From Myxocyprinus asiaticus (taxonomy: Eukaryota; Chordata; Actinopteri; Cypriniformes; Catostomidae), in the NCBI RefSeq assembly GCF_019703515.2, contig NC_059349.1, positions 29,447,744 through 29,511,743 on the forward strand: DNA of 64,000 bases, given 5' to 3'. The first letter of the stretch is position 1. Every line of letters begins with the position of its first letter. Shown here one piece after another: positions 13,075 to 24,063 of this stretch. The translations under genes and the position numbers were made by a program. The notes under the pieces were generated by a model. That model was given only the letters and a program-made list of their open reading frames with translations. It had not been told where the DNA came from and searched no databases.

Positions 13075-14372
13075 TCACACTACCCTTTGCAGGGCTTTGT
13101 GGTTGTGGGCGGTGCTATTGCCATACCAGGCAGTGATGCAGCCAGTCAGGATGCTCTCTACAGTGCTGGTGTAGAACCGTGTGAGGATGTGGCGGTTCAT
13201 TTCAAACTTCCTCAGCCGTCTCAGGAAGAAGAGGCGCTGATAAGCCTTCTTCACAACGGCCTCAGTGTGGACGGACCATGTGAGTTCCTCAGTGATGTGG
13301 ACACCGAGGAACTTGAAGCTGCTGACTCTCTCCACCGGTGCTCCATTGATGGTGATGGGACTGCGGTCTTTTCTCCTGAAGTCCATCACAAGTTATTTTG
13401 TCTTGCTGACGTTGAGGGAGAGGTTGTGTTCCTGACACCAGCATGTCAGAGTGTGCACCTCCTCTCTGTAGGCCATTTCATCATTGTCACTGATCAGACC
13501 TACCATTGTTGTATCATCAGCAAACTTAATGATGGCATTGGAGCTGTGTGTTGCCACACAGTCATGTGTGTACAGGGAATACAGGAGTGGGCTGAGAACA
13601 CAGCCCTGTAGGGCTCCAGTGTTGGGGGTCAGTGATGAGGAGATGTTGCTGCCCATTCTAACCACCTGGCGTCTGCTTGACAGGAAGTCCAGGATCCAGC
13701 TGCACAGCGAGCTGTTTAAGCCCAGAGCCCGGAGTTCACATCGAGCTTGGAGGGCACTATGGGGTTGAATTCTGAGCTGTAGTATACAAACAGAATTCTC
13801 TCATATGTGTTCCTTTTATCCAGGTGGGAGAGAGCAATGTGTAGTGTAGATGCAATGGTATCATCAGTGGAGCGGTTGTTGCGGTAAGCAAACTGCAATG
13901 GGTCCAGTGAGGGAGGCAGCACAGAGCAGATGTAATCTCTGATTAGTCTCTCAAAGCATTTGCTGATGATGAAGGTCAGAGCAACAGGACGCCAGTCATT
14001 TAAGCAAGTGATTTTGGATTGCTTTGGTACAGGCACAATGGTGGACGTTTTAAAGAAGGAAAGGTTAAAAATGTCCGTAAAAACACCAGCCAGTTGCTTC
14101 ACGCACACTCTGATGATGCGGCCCGGAATGCCGTCTGGACCCGTGGCTTTACGGATATTCACCTGACAGAAGGAACGCGTTACATTCGCTACAGAGACGG
14201 AGAGTGAACTAACCTCTGTAGCTTCAGCTGCGAGAGCTCTCTCCGCAAGGGCGGAGTTATTTCCCTCAAAACGAGCATAAAAAGTATTTAGCTCATCCGG
14301 GGGAGAGACAGCGGTGTTCACAGCGGAGTTTTTATTCCCTTTAAAGTCTGTGATGATATTAATTCCTGCCAC
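13075..14372 (-). pseudogene. LINE reverse transcriptase (broken)
   Basis: This is the RNA-dependent DNA polymerase of the LINE at 12385-15780. Visible blocks: VNIRKATGPDGIPGRI, NDWRPVALTFIISKCFERLI, SLDPLQFAYRNNRSTDDT, palm-A ILFVYYSSEFN, then GALQGCVLSPLLYSLYTHDC, the catalytic KFADDTTMVGLI, and thumb FKFLGVHITEELTWSVHTEA with FFLRRLRKF. The palm-A catalytic aspartate, normally in VDYSSAFN, is tyrosine here. The frame is broken between about 13716 and 13665 and again near 13390. A 215-residue plus-strand frame at 12964-13611 is antisense to this domain and is not a gene. Confidence 0.85.
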
Positions 14373-14378
14373 ATGCTT

Positions 14379-15580
14379 CTAGAATTGGTGGTGTAAACTG
14401 TCCTTCAATCTTGTCCCTGTACTGGCGTTTTGCTGCTCTGATAGTTTTGCGGAGTGCATAACTGGCTTGTTTATGCTCCTCTGCATTCCCGGAATTAAAA
14501 GCGGAGGTCCATTGCTATTTATCCATGGATTCTGGTTGGGGTAGATCCATATTGTTTTGGTCGGAACAACGTCCTCTACGCACTCTCTGATGAAACATGT
14601 TATGCTATCAGCGTAAACCTCAATGTTGTCATCAGAGGCGGACCGGAACATCTCCCAGTCCACGTGATCAAAACAGTCTTGTAGCGTAGAATCTGATTGG
14701 TCTGACTAGCACTGGATCGTTCTGAGGGTGAGTGCTTCCTGTTTCAGTTTCTGCCTGTAAGCGGGCAGAAGCAGAATGGAAGAGTGGTCCGATTTGCCAA
14801 ATGGTGGGCAGGGGAGGGATTTGTAGCCATCCCGGAAGGGAGAGTAGCAATGGTCCAAAACCCGGTCCCCTCGTGTGTTGAAACTGATGTTTTAGTGGTA
14901 TTTTGGTGCGACTGATTTAAAATTGGCTTTGCTAAAGTCCCTGGTCACAATGAACGTGGCCTCAGAGTGCACAGTTTCCTGCTCACTTATACTCCCATAC
15001 AGTTGAGTGCCCGTCTGTGTCGGCTTGTGGGGGATGTATACAGCAGTGAGAATAACCACTGCAAATTCCCTCGGTATCCAGAATGGTCGACACAGAAGCA
15101 TGAGAAATTCCAGATCAGGAGAGCAGAAAGACTTGATAGAATGTACATTCCTCTGATCACACCAGGATTTGTTGATCATAAAACATACACCACCACCTCT
15201 GCTTTTACCTGAGAGGTCTTGCGCTCTGTCCGCTCAGTGCACGGAGAACCCAGCGGGTTCGATGGCTGAATCTGGAATCTCAGCAGACATCCAAGTTTCT
15301 GTAAGGCAGATAATGTAGCAGTCTCTCGTTGGAAAGAGATCTGCGCTCTCAGCTCGCAGAGCTTGTTGTCCAGAGACTGAACATTTGCCAGTAAAATACT
15401 GGGTAGCGGGGGTCGATTTGCACAACGTCTTATGCCGGCTCTCCTTCCCCTTTTCCTTCTGCGTTTCCACGGCTGGGCTGCCCAGACAAAGGGCTCCGCT
15501 GCCGTGTTTGTAAACAGCGGGTCGGCATTGAGGAATTTGAAGTCCGGTTTACGGTGTGCAATTGCAGAACCAATGTCCAA
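14379..15580 (-). pseudogene. LINE apurinic-type endonuclease and linker (broken)
   Basis: This is the 5' half of the LINE protein. In order on the minus strand: LPSILLANVQSLDNKLCELR with the N-terminal Asn motif, YIICLTETWMSAEIPDSA with the metal-binding Glu, FAVVILTAVYIPHK, and a decayed D-F-x-x-A-N block in TRDFSKANF. A linker at 14379-14663 contains DWEMFRSASDDNIEVYADSI. Each block is in a different frame with intervening stops. The family enzyme nicks the target to prime reverse transcription; this copy cannot encode it. Confidence 0.75.
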
Positions 15581-15699
15581 AAGTGTTTGTCTGTCCTAGA
15601 CAATAAGGCAGACAACATCCAAGACAAAAAACATAAGAATTGTAAACAAAACAAACAGAAAACTGCAATGTTGTGTCAGAGCTCGCAACGCGGCAGCCA

Positions 15700-15775
15700 T
15701 ACTCGGTGCCATCTTGAGTCCAATGTGTGCCATCTTGAGTCCAATGTATGCCATCTTGAGTCCAATGACTCAATG
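15700..15775 (-). repeat. Tandem 5'-end repeats of the LINE
   Basis: The word GCCATCTTGAGTCCAATG occurs three times in a row, spaced about 21 bp apart. On the minus strand this is repeated CAAGATGGCAC, the typical start of this LINE group, suggesting duplication of the 5' terminus or promoter monomer. Confidence 0.7.
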
Positions 15776-15915
15776 AGTCCAACTTTATCACACACTGTGT
15801 AATGGAGCTTTCAGCTAATTTACGACTTAGAAATAGGATCAAAACTTATACAAGGTCTGCTTTTAAAATCATATGTCAGTATTTTGAACACATTTACGGG
15901 CAAACAAATTACATT

Positions 15916-16304
15916 ATTCCAAAATCCATGCCAAAAGCTCACTGACTGTAAAACTGAATCATTTGGAGTGGTTTCTCACTCAGTAAAAGGGTAATGGGAG
16001 ACTTTAGAACACAGAAAGCAAAAAGAGCTAGCAGAATAAAATTAGTTTTAGGTACAATATCCACCTACGTTGAAGACGTAGTGCATAAGGGACCATCTAA
16101 AAGTCCACAAACTGTGCTAAAACGTTGGTGGTGTCAAAGCTTTCATTCAATTGACTTGCATGTTCTAACTTAAACACTGTAATTACAAAATAAATAAATA
16201 AATATATCGAAATTATAAAGGTTCCGGTTGCTGCCAATGAATATACTGACTTACATTAGGTGAGATTTTAACAGTATGTTCAATTATATGGATAGATACT
16301 ATGA

Positions 16305-16364
<60 letters not shown>

Positions 16365-16890
16365 AAAAAAAAAAAAAAAATTCTAAAATTAATCAAGATG
16401 TTCTTTTTACATTCCAAAGGTTGCAGTAAGATGCCAGTGGTGTGAATGAATAAAATACTTGATGAATTCTAGTGATTTATTTAAAAAAATAATTGAATAC
16501 TGTATTTTTATAATTGCAAATACTGGGCAAATCATTATGTCAGACTATCCATAAGCAGTCTACTACAACCTTTAGAATATGAAAATAATATCTTGGTGAA
16601 TTTCAGTTATTGTGAACATGTCTTTTTAATAACAGTGTTTAAGTTAGAGATGAATCAACTGAATGAATGCTTGGAAACCACCAACGTTTTAGCGTAGTTT
16701 ATGGACTTTTTAGACAGTCCCTTACACACAAATTGTCTAGGTGGATATTGTACCCAAAAGTAACTTTATCCCATTAGCTTTTTTTGCTTTCTGTGTTCTA
16801 AAGTCTCCCGTTACTGTTTTACTGAGATAGAAACCAATCCAATCGATTCAGTTTTTCAAACAGTGAGCTATTGGCATGGATTTTGAAATA
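15916..16890. repeat. Large fold-back (inverted repeat) element
   Basis: The left arm (about 15916-16190) and the reverse complement of the right arm (about 16628-16890) align over roughly 270 bp at an estimated 75-80 percent identity. Shared runs include GGGAGACTTTAGAACACAGA, GGTACAATATCCACCTA, GCTAAAACGTTGGTGGT and TCTAACTTAAACACTGT. The centre contains an (AT)n tract at about 16308-16358 followed by an A-run. No ORF is present. It could be a fold-back MITE or an inverted duplication. Confidence 0.8.
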
Positions 16891-16984
16891 ACCTCGCAAG
16901 TGGGCACTGAACCAATCACGAAGAATGGACTAGGTCTCATCCAGACAGCCAATCAGGTGAGAAGCTATGGTACCTAACCTTTCA

Positions 16985-17155
16985 GTTTAAACTGACTTGT
17001 CGTTGTGTTTTCTGAACTTTAGTTTTGTTTCTGGATTTGGTGTTGTGTTTTACAATTTACTGTTGTGTCTCTGAATTATTATTTTGTTTATGGATTTGCC
17101 ATTATGTTTTAAGATTTGTTGTTTTGCTTCGCACTTCACAGCCACCATAGTAACT
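16985..17155. repeat. TTGTGTTT-rich degenerate repeat
   Basis: Successive ~30-bp degenerate units of the type TTGTGTTT-TGGATTT-GTTG occur here, ending TTGCTTCGCACTTCACAGCC. The reverse complement matches 9920-10025 (GGCCATGAAGTGCAAAACAA), so the two are dispersed copies in opposite orientation. Confidence 0.55.
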
Positions 17156-17882
17156 TCTGCATCATTAGAGTAACCAAACGGAATTCCCAAACACTCCGCC
17201 CATCTGCCATTAGTCGATAAACAGATAGCCTTGCACCAAACTCAGTCGATTAAATGAGCCATTGTTCCTATGCCGGGTGTGTCAGAATGCTCAAAAATGT
17301 ATGAATACACTATATATAGTATGAATGGTAGAGTATATAATACTTATAGTTTTCTGTCTATCTAATTGCATGAAAGGGAAAAAGTGTTCAAAATACAGTA
17401 AAAACAAAAAAACAAAAAACAGATGCTTCCTGTAGTTTTGACCAAAACAGTTCACAGGAGGGTACATTTTATGAGCAAAGCTTTTTCCTGTGTTGAAGTG
17501 TTGCAGGAAGTGGTCAGACTGAGTGGCCCATTTATGTGAACAGTTAGAGAGTTTGATGGTAAAGACTATTTTTGGCAGGGGTCCAAAGTGAGGGCATGTA
17601 AGGGGAAATACTGAGGAAAGATGAGGGCTTAATGACTGACAGTCAAGGAGAGTCCCTGCTGTAGTAAAATTGTAGCTGGTCTAGACTGGCCATTAGATGG
17701 TTGACCAGCCAACTGCAAAAACCAAGATGCAATGAAAGTGAATGGTGATGAGGCTAACATTCTGCCCAACATCTCCTTTGGTGTTCCACAAAATAAAGTA
17801 ATAAAGATGGTCTGTCCACAGTAAAATCTAATTAGTTGACCTTACTTAGATTTTTAAGGCAATCAGATTGCATGCTTTTTAA

Positions 17883-18810
17883 CCCTTAAACGCATACCTC
17901 GGGTCTTTCCACCCCCTGTACCTCATCCATTTTTGGAGTTGTGCCTAAACCTCTTTAGTATTCTTCAGTCTATCTCTTATAAACAGTGTAACAAAAAATG
18001 TCAAAATTGCAACAATTTTGTATTTTTTTAAAAATAATGTTTTAAGTACCAAAAGTGTATAGGGTCTTTAAAGACCCAAGGTATGTAAAATAGTAGTTTT
18101 CTATCACAGGATAACATTTTCTTTGTTTATTACAAGAGAAATGATTACTATATTCATACAAATAAACACTATATCACAATGATTTTCTGTGCAACAATGA
18201 ATTATAAAAAATTGTGAATTATCAGTATCCCATATGCGTGTACACGTACTGTACATATTATACATGTTATTTCTTACGCAAGGTGGCGCTGATGTTTCAG
18301 TGATTGATTTAATTTACATTTGACATTAGCTGACGTGGAAACAACATTGAAGTAAACTATAGCAAGTGCAACACATGAACAGTATAATTTGACTATTGTC
18401 ATTTGAGTGTACAACTGAAATAATGTAAGTTGTTCATCTATTTAGACTCAATAAGTGCCTGAGAAAATACATATGTGTAACGTATGTGTAACTTAGGTGT
18501 AACTGACATGTCTCTCATGTGTTATGTGTAGCTCTATATATAGCCAGCTGCATCTCATGAAATTTCAGATAATAATAAAAAATAAAAAAAGATTCCTGTT
18601 CTAGATTTGTCCTGATTTGTTGCATTATCTTTTGATTTATGAAAAATAAAACATCAAAATATATTTTATTTTATTATTTTCTCAATTAGATTTTGAAAAT
18701 TTGACACTATCTGGGCATTTTCTACATCCATTTTTGATAGATATATGTGCCGGGTCTCTAAAGACCTGAATATGTAAGAGTGTTTGGGAAAATTACCATG
18801 CATTTAAGGG
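17883..18810. mobile_element. piggyBac-like MITE with TTAA duplication
   Basis: The element begins CCCTTAAACGCATACC directly after TTAA (17879-17882) and ends ATGCATTTAAGGG directly before TTAA (18811-18814). The CCCTTAAA-type inverted termini and TTAA target are typical of piggyBac elements. The interior contains the palindrome-like GGGTCTTTAAAGACCC and a related right-side GGGTCTCTAAAGACC. No transposase ORF is seen, so it is non-autonomous. Confidence 0.8.
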
Positions 18811-19124
18811 TTAAAATAAACGTACTTATTTGGATCAAGTAAACTTAACATATTTTTTTAAGTAACGTGAACTAGTTACTGTACAAGCAAACTTAACTCA
18901 TCAGTGATTATGACTGTATGACTGTTTTAATTGAATTACAGTTATTTTTTTATTTAATTATGATTGTTTTTATTTAATTATTTAAATTTAGTTATAGCAT
19001 GTTTTTTACAATATAAGGGAAATTATGACTGGAATCTCAGTTAGCCATATGGCACACTGGATCCTCCTCAGTACTTCTTAATGCACAAAAATCTGCAATT
19101 TTGTAAAGTACAATTGAGTAAAGA

Positions 19125-19415
19125 AGAATGGCTTAAATTTAACAGGCTCCAAGTTCGATCAAGCCTTCTCAGTGTATGGTCCATGTATTTGGAATTATCT
19201 GCCTCCCCATCTTCGCAATTTAGACTCTGTGGAAGTTTTTAAGAGAGATTTTTGAAAACCTTCAAACAGGCTTTCCCTACCCCTTAACTTTTGTGTGTTT
19301 TTTTTTTTTTTGTGTGTGTGTATGTGTTTGTACTTAGCTTATTGTAAAGTACTTTGAAATTGCCTTGCAATATAAAGCACTGTATAAATGTAATGTATTA
19401 TTATTATTACTGTTA
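19125..19415 (+). pseudogene. LINE 3'-end fragment
   Basis: A short frame reads SVYGPCIWNYLPPHLRNLDS then VEVFKRDF, the conserved C-terminal signature of several fish LINE ORF2 proteins. It is followed by a 3' tail (GTAAAGTACTTTGAAATTGC, then GTATAAATG) ending in (TTA)n near 19400. Only the extreme 3' end is present, as expected of a 5'-truncated insertion. Confidence 0.6.
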
Positions 19416-19625
19416 TTATTAACAGGCTTCAAGTTCACCAGAGGTAACTCTAATCACCCTAATGGTGACTTCACACAAATTACAACTAACAAACAGCTAC
19501 AACAAAACCACAAGTCATAAGAATTCAAACTATCTAGATTTTTAAATAACAGAAGTTACAGAAGTTACCTTGTTTTGACCAAACATACATAATTTATTCA
19601 AGCGCAAGGGCTATTCATTGTCTTT

Positions 19626-20509
19626 GTGTTTGTTTTTGTGTTGCCACAATATGCAATAGACTGGCATGTCTTAAGGTCAATATTAGGTCAAAAATGGCAA
19701 AAAAAGAAACAGCTTTCTCTAGAAACTCATCAGTCAATCATTGTTTTGAGGAATGAAGACTATACAGTGCTTGAAATTGCCAAAAAAACTGAAGATTTCA
19801 TACAAAGATGTACACTACAGTCTTCAAAGACAAAGGACAACTGGCTCTAACAAGGACAGAAAGAGATGTGGAAGGCCAGAGGTACAACTAAACAAGAGGA
19901 TAAGTACATCACAGTCTTTAGTTTGAGAAGCAGACGTCCTCACATGTCCTAAGCTGACAGCTTCATTGAATTCTACACCCTCAACACCAGTTTCATGTAA
20001 AGAGAAGACTCAGGGGTGCAGGCCTTATGGGAAGAATTGCAAAGAAAAAGCCACTTTTGAAACAGAAAAACAAAAAGAAAAGGTTAGAGTCAGCAAAGAA
20101 AGAGACATTGGACAACAGATAATTGGAAAAGGGTGTAATGGATCTTAACCCCATTGAGCTTTTGTGGGATGGGCTAAACTGTAAGGTGCGTGAGAAGTGC
20201 CCGACAAGACAGCCACATCTATGGCAAGTGCTAAAGGAAACAAGGGGTGAAATGTCACCTGAGTATCTGGACAAACTGACAGCTAGAATGCCAAGGATCT
20301 GCAAAGCTGTCATTGCTGCAAGTGGTGGATTTTTTGATGAGAACTCTTTGAAGTAGTTAAATTTTTATTTTTATTTTTTTATGTCATTTTTCACATTATT
20401 AATGTCCTGACTATACATTGTGATCAGTTGAATGCCACTTTGGTGAATAAAAGTGCCAATTTCTTTCCATAAGAGCAAAATCTGTACATTATTCCAAACT
20501 TTCGGCTGC

Positions 20510-20513
<4 letters not shown>
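19626..20513 (+). pseudogene. Tc1-like transposon, internally deleted
   Basis: The N-terminal helix-turn-helix part reads QLSLETHQSIIVLRNEDYTV then LEIAKKTE. The C-terminal part reads NPIELLWDGLNCKVREKCP, ending FFDENSLK. These are the ends of a Tc1-like DDE transposase, but the first two catalytic aspartates and their surroundings are missing and frames shift repeatedly. The glutamate of the catalytic triad (PIELLWD) is retained. The right terminus, CACTGGCAGCCGAAAGTTTG on the minus strand, is present at 20495-20513 next to a (TG)n tract. I could not find the matching left terminus. Confidence 0.75.
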
Positions 20514-20578
<65 letters not shown>

Positions 20579-20582
20579 CACA
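20510..20582. repeat. (TG)n(TA)n(CA)n microsatellite
   Basis: A GT dinucleotide run is followed by TATATA and CACACA. Open frames through it (Tyr-Ile or His-Thr runs) are artefacts. Confidence 0.95.
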
Positions 20583-21533
20583 CACATAGTGTTGGGGACT
20601 AACGGAATACGTGTAACAGGAATATGTATTTAAAATACAAAATATAAGTAACTGTATTCCACTACAGTTACAATTTAAATAATTGGTAATTAGAATACAG
20701 TTACATTCAAAAAGTATTTTGATTACTGAAGAGATTACTTTGCATTTTATTGTCATTTGTTTCATTTAATATTTAGTCCTTTCAGATGGAAAACATTTAT
20801 GCATAGAAATGATGTAATCCAAAGTGCATTTGAACAGCAGTGAAACATTTTCTTATGATGTGTTACATTCATACGAGCAGACAGAGAAGTAAGTTTGAAG
20901 TAAGTTTGGAGCAGAAGAAATAGAAATAAACTTTGTGTAAATTGTCAGCTTTACGCTAAGCTAAAATGCTATTTCTAGCCATTTTACATGCACGTTACCA
21001 GACATGATCATATTATTTTATCAAGAAAATTCACGTTGGATAATATTTTCTTTTTTTCTAGTAATATCTTTGATATTAGGGCAAAAATTTTATTCTTGAT
21101 AATTTTTTTGTATTATTTTCCTGTAAAAAATGTCTAAAAATCCTTAAAACAAGATCAATTAGATTCATCTTGTTTTAGAAACAAGGTTTTTCAGAGAATG
21201 TATTTTTAATATATTATATATATATATATATATATATTTTGTCTTACTGTACTGGCAGAGTTTTTATAGTCAAAACAAGTGAAAAAATCTACCACTGCTG
21301 AAGAAGTAATCCAAAATATTTAGAATTCGTTACTGACCTTGAGTGATCTAACGGAATACGTTACAAATTACATTTTACAGCACGTATTCTGTATTCTGTA
21401 GTGGAATACATTTCAAAACTAACCCTCCCAACCCTGTATATATATACAGTTGTGCTCAAAAGTTTGCATACCCTGGCAGAAATTGTGACATTTTGGCATT
21501 GATTTTGAAAATATGACTGATCATGCAAAAAAA

Positions 21534-23760
21534 CGTCTCGGTTACTGTCGTAACCTCAGTTCCCTGATGGAGGGAACGAGACGTTGTGTTGATGTAGTGA
21601 CACTAGGGGTCCCTATGGAAAAACGCCACAACAGCTGAACCGTGTTACGTGAACTGCCGATGCAGGTGCAAGCAAGCTGCTGCGTGCATAATAGCAGGTG
21701 CATCAGACTGCACATAACCTCCCCCAGCGCCCCAAAAGACGTCATTTAGTTCCCCACATCCCTGAGGGGGGGAAGCGACGTAACTAGCATGGGAGAAGGC
21801 AGCGCCAGCCGCAAACACAGCGACTGGGGGCAGAGAGAGCTCTGCCCAAGGGAGACACGGGTCCGCCGACAGGGAGACCGTACCGCGGAATATACATCAC
21901 AGGGGTTACCAGAGTAATTGGCACCTGTGGAGCACCTATCCCAGTACAGGGCATATTAGACCCCACAGTGGGGCTGGCTGCGAACTCCTCCGCCGAGTTC
22001 ACGAACCATAGGGCTAGGGAGGAAGGACATCCAGGGTCCACGACTTTGTGAACTTGACTGGGGGTAAAAGCGCACGTTTTCACCTCGGGGTGGGGAAAGG
22101 TGCTATACGCAAGCAATACACCCGGCCAGCTGTTCCGTATTACTGAACTCTACCTGTTCGTACCTGAAAGAACACGGGACGAAACCGGCTCAACCCGGAG
22201 ATTGTAAAATCTCACGAAAGTATTGGGTGTTGCCCAGCCTGTTGCTCTGCAGATGTCAGCTGAATCCACTGAGCGTTGCCTGCCACGACAGCACGTCCGC
22301 TGTGGCGTTGAGGCTGCCCGGGATATAAGTGTGCCGCAGTGACCTCAGCCACTGCTGACTCCAGAGGAGGAGATGGCGGGTGAGTTGCGACATGCGACGA
22401 GAGCATACGCCGCCTTGGCGATTTATATATGCTACTGTCGCTGTGTTGTCGGACCGGACAAACACATGCTTGCCCTGGATCAATGGCAATAGCCTCCACA
22501 GGGCGAGTAGTACAGCCAGCAACTCTAGGCAGTTGATGTGCCAACCCAGTCGCAGTCCTGATCAGGAACTGGTGACTGCGTGCCCGTTGCACACGGCGCC
22601 CCAGCCCAGTTTGGAGGCATCTGTGGTGACCACGACATGTCTGGACACTTGCTGTAGGAGAACTCCTGCCCATAGAAATGCAAGGTCTGTCCAAGGGCTG
22701 AATAAGTGGCGGCAGAGTGGCGTGACAGCTACGCGATGTGTGCCGCGGCGCCATGCCCATCTTGGGACTCGAGTCTGAAGCCAGTGCTGAAGTGGTCTCA
22801 TATGCATCAACCCGAGCCATATGCCCCAGGAGCCTCCGAAAGTGTTTCAGTGGAACCGCTGTCCTCCGCCTGAATGACTTCAGGCAGTTCAGCACCAACT
22901 GCATGAGCACGCTCGCTTGTGAGGCACGCTTTCATTGAGACCGAGTCTAACTTCATGCCGAGAAAAGAGATGCTCTGAACCGGGGAGAGCTTTCTTTTTT
23001 CCCAGTTGACCTGAAGCCCTAGACGGTTGAGGTGCCTGAGCACCAAATCCCTGTGCGCGCATGGCAAATCTCGAGAGTGTGCTAGAATCAGCCAGTCATC
23101 GAGGTAGTTGAGTATGTGGACACCCACTTCCCTTAATGGGGCAAGAGCTGCCTCTGCGGCTTTTGTGAAGACGCGAGGGGACAGAGACAGGCCGAAGGGG
23201 AGGACCTTGTACTGATACGCCTGGCCGTCGAAAGCAAACCGTAGGAAGGGTCTGTGTCGAGGTAGAACTGAGACGTGAAAGTACGCGTCCTTCAGGTCTA
23301 CCGCTGCGAACCAATATTAATGCCGGACGCACGCCAGAATGTGTTTCTGCGTTAGCATCTTGAACCCACCGCCTTTCTTTGGTACGATGAAGTAAGGGCT
23401 GAAGAACCCTTTCCTCATCTCGGCTGGAGGGACAGGCTATATCGCGCCCTTGCGTAGAAGGGTTGCGATCTCCGCACGCAGGGTGGCGGTGTTCTCGACC
23501 TGCACTGAAGTGAAGCGGACGCCGCTGAACCGGGGCAGGCGCCTGGCAAACTGAATCACGTAGTGGCTCCGAAGAAAAAATCTGAATGAATCCTGCATTC
23601 CAGCTCCCTTTTATACCCGTATGTCTGGGGGAGTGGCATGCAAATTCCACTCGCCAATTCTCATTGGCCTTTTCTCAAAGATCTGAGGTGATCGAGGCTC
23701 TCAAGAGCGACCCCTAGTGTCACTACATCAACACAATATCGAGTGGGTGACAGAAGGGGA
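21534..23760 (-). mobile_element. Internally deleted DIRS-like retrotransposon inside Tc1
   Basis: Both ends carry the DIRS terminal sequence seen repeatedly in this window, with GTAGTGACACTAGGGGTC at 21596 on the plus strand and its inverse near 23715. On the minus strand, reverse-transcriptase motifs AAVDLKDAYFHVSVLPRH, QYKVLPFGLSLSPRVFT and HILNYLDDWLILAHSRD are followed by RNase H-like blocks VVVTTDASKLGWGAVCNGH and FVRSDNTATVAYINRQGG. Only the last residues of the tyrosine recombinase (GWATPNTFVRFYNLRVEPV) remain, near 22240-22140, so most of the recombinase and the gag region are deleted. Stops interrupt the RT frame. The junctions fall between CATGCAAAAAAA and ACTGTCTTTTATTTAAGG of the Tc1. 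Confidence 0.85.
22212..23560 (-). pseudogene. DIRS reverse transcriptase-RNase H (broken)
   Basis: DIRS-type retrotransposons encode an RT-RNase H and insert with a tyrosine recombinase, not an integrase. Here the RT palm is read on the minus strand at about 23560-22890 with AVDLKDAYF and the YxDD box YLDDWLIL. The thumb follows as HRDLVLRHLNRLGLQVNWEK. RNase H is at about 22810-22256 (TTDASK, RSDNTATV, HIPGSLNATADVLSW). Stop codons lie in GAI-stop-PVPP and VRH-stop-YWFAA, and the frame changes near 22900. It is a dead fragment without gag or most of the recombinase. Confidence 0.8.
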
Positions 23761-24063
23761 ACTGTCTTTTATTTAAGGATAGTGATCATATGAAGTCATT
23801 TATTATCACATAGTTGTTTGGCTCCTTTTTAAATCATAATGATAACAGAAATCACCCAAATGGCCCTGATCAAAAGTTTACATACCCTTGAATGTTTGGC
23901 CTTGTTACAAATACACAAGGTGACACACACAGTTTTAAATGGCAATTAAAGATTAATTTCCCACACCTGTGGCTTTTTAAATTGCAACTAATGTCTGTGT
24001 ATAAATAGTCAATGAGTTTGTTAGCTCTCACGTGGATACACTGAGCAGGCTAGATACTGAGCC

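Larger units (their letters stand above)
12385..15780 (-). mobile_element. Near full-length L2/CR1-like LINE (minus strand)
   Basis: The 3' end is at the low-coordinate side: a tail of repeated ATCAA/TGATT units next to an AATAAAAGTGATTT-like end on the minus strand. The 5' end lies near 15775, where the minus strand starts with repeated CAAGATGGCAC words. Between them, endonuclease, linker and reverse-transcriptase blocks occur in the normal order. Reading frames are broken by stops and frameshifts, so the copy is dead. Placement in the L2/CR1/Rex1 group rests on motif and tail resemblance. Confidence 0.8.

Noticed and set aside
12964..13611. 215-residue open frame on the plus strand
   Set aside because: It is antisense to the LINE reverse transcriptase at 13075-13665 and has no motif of its own.
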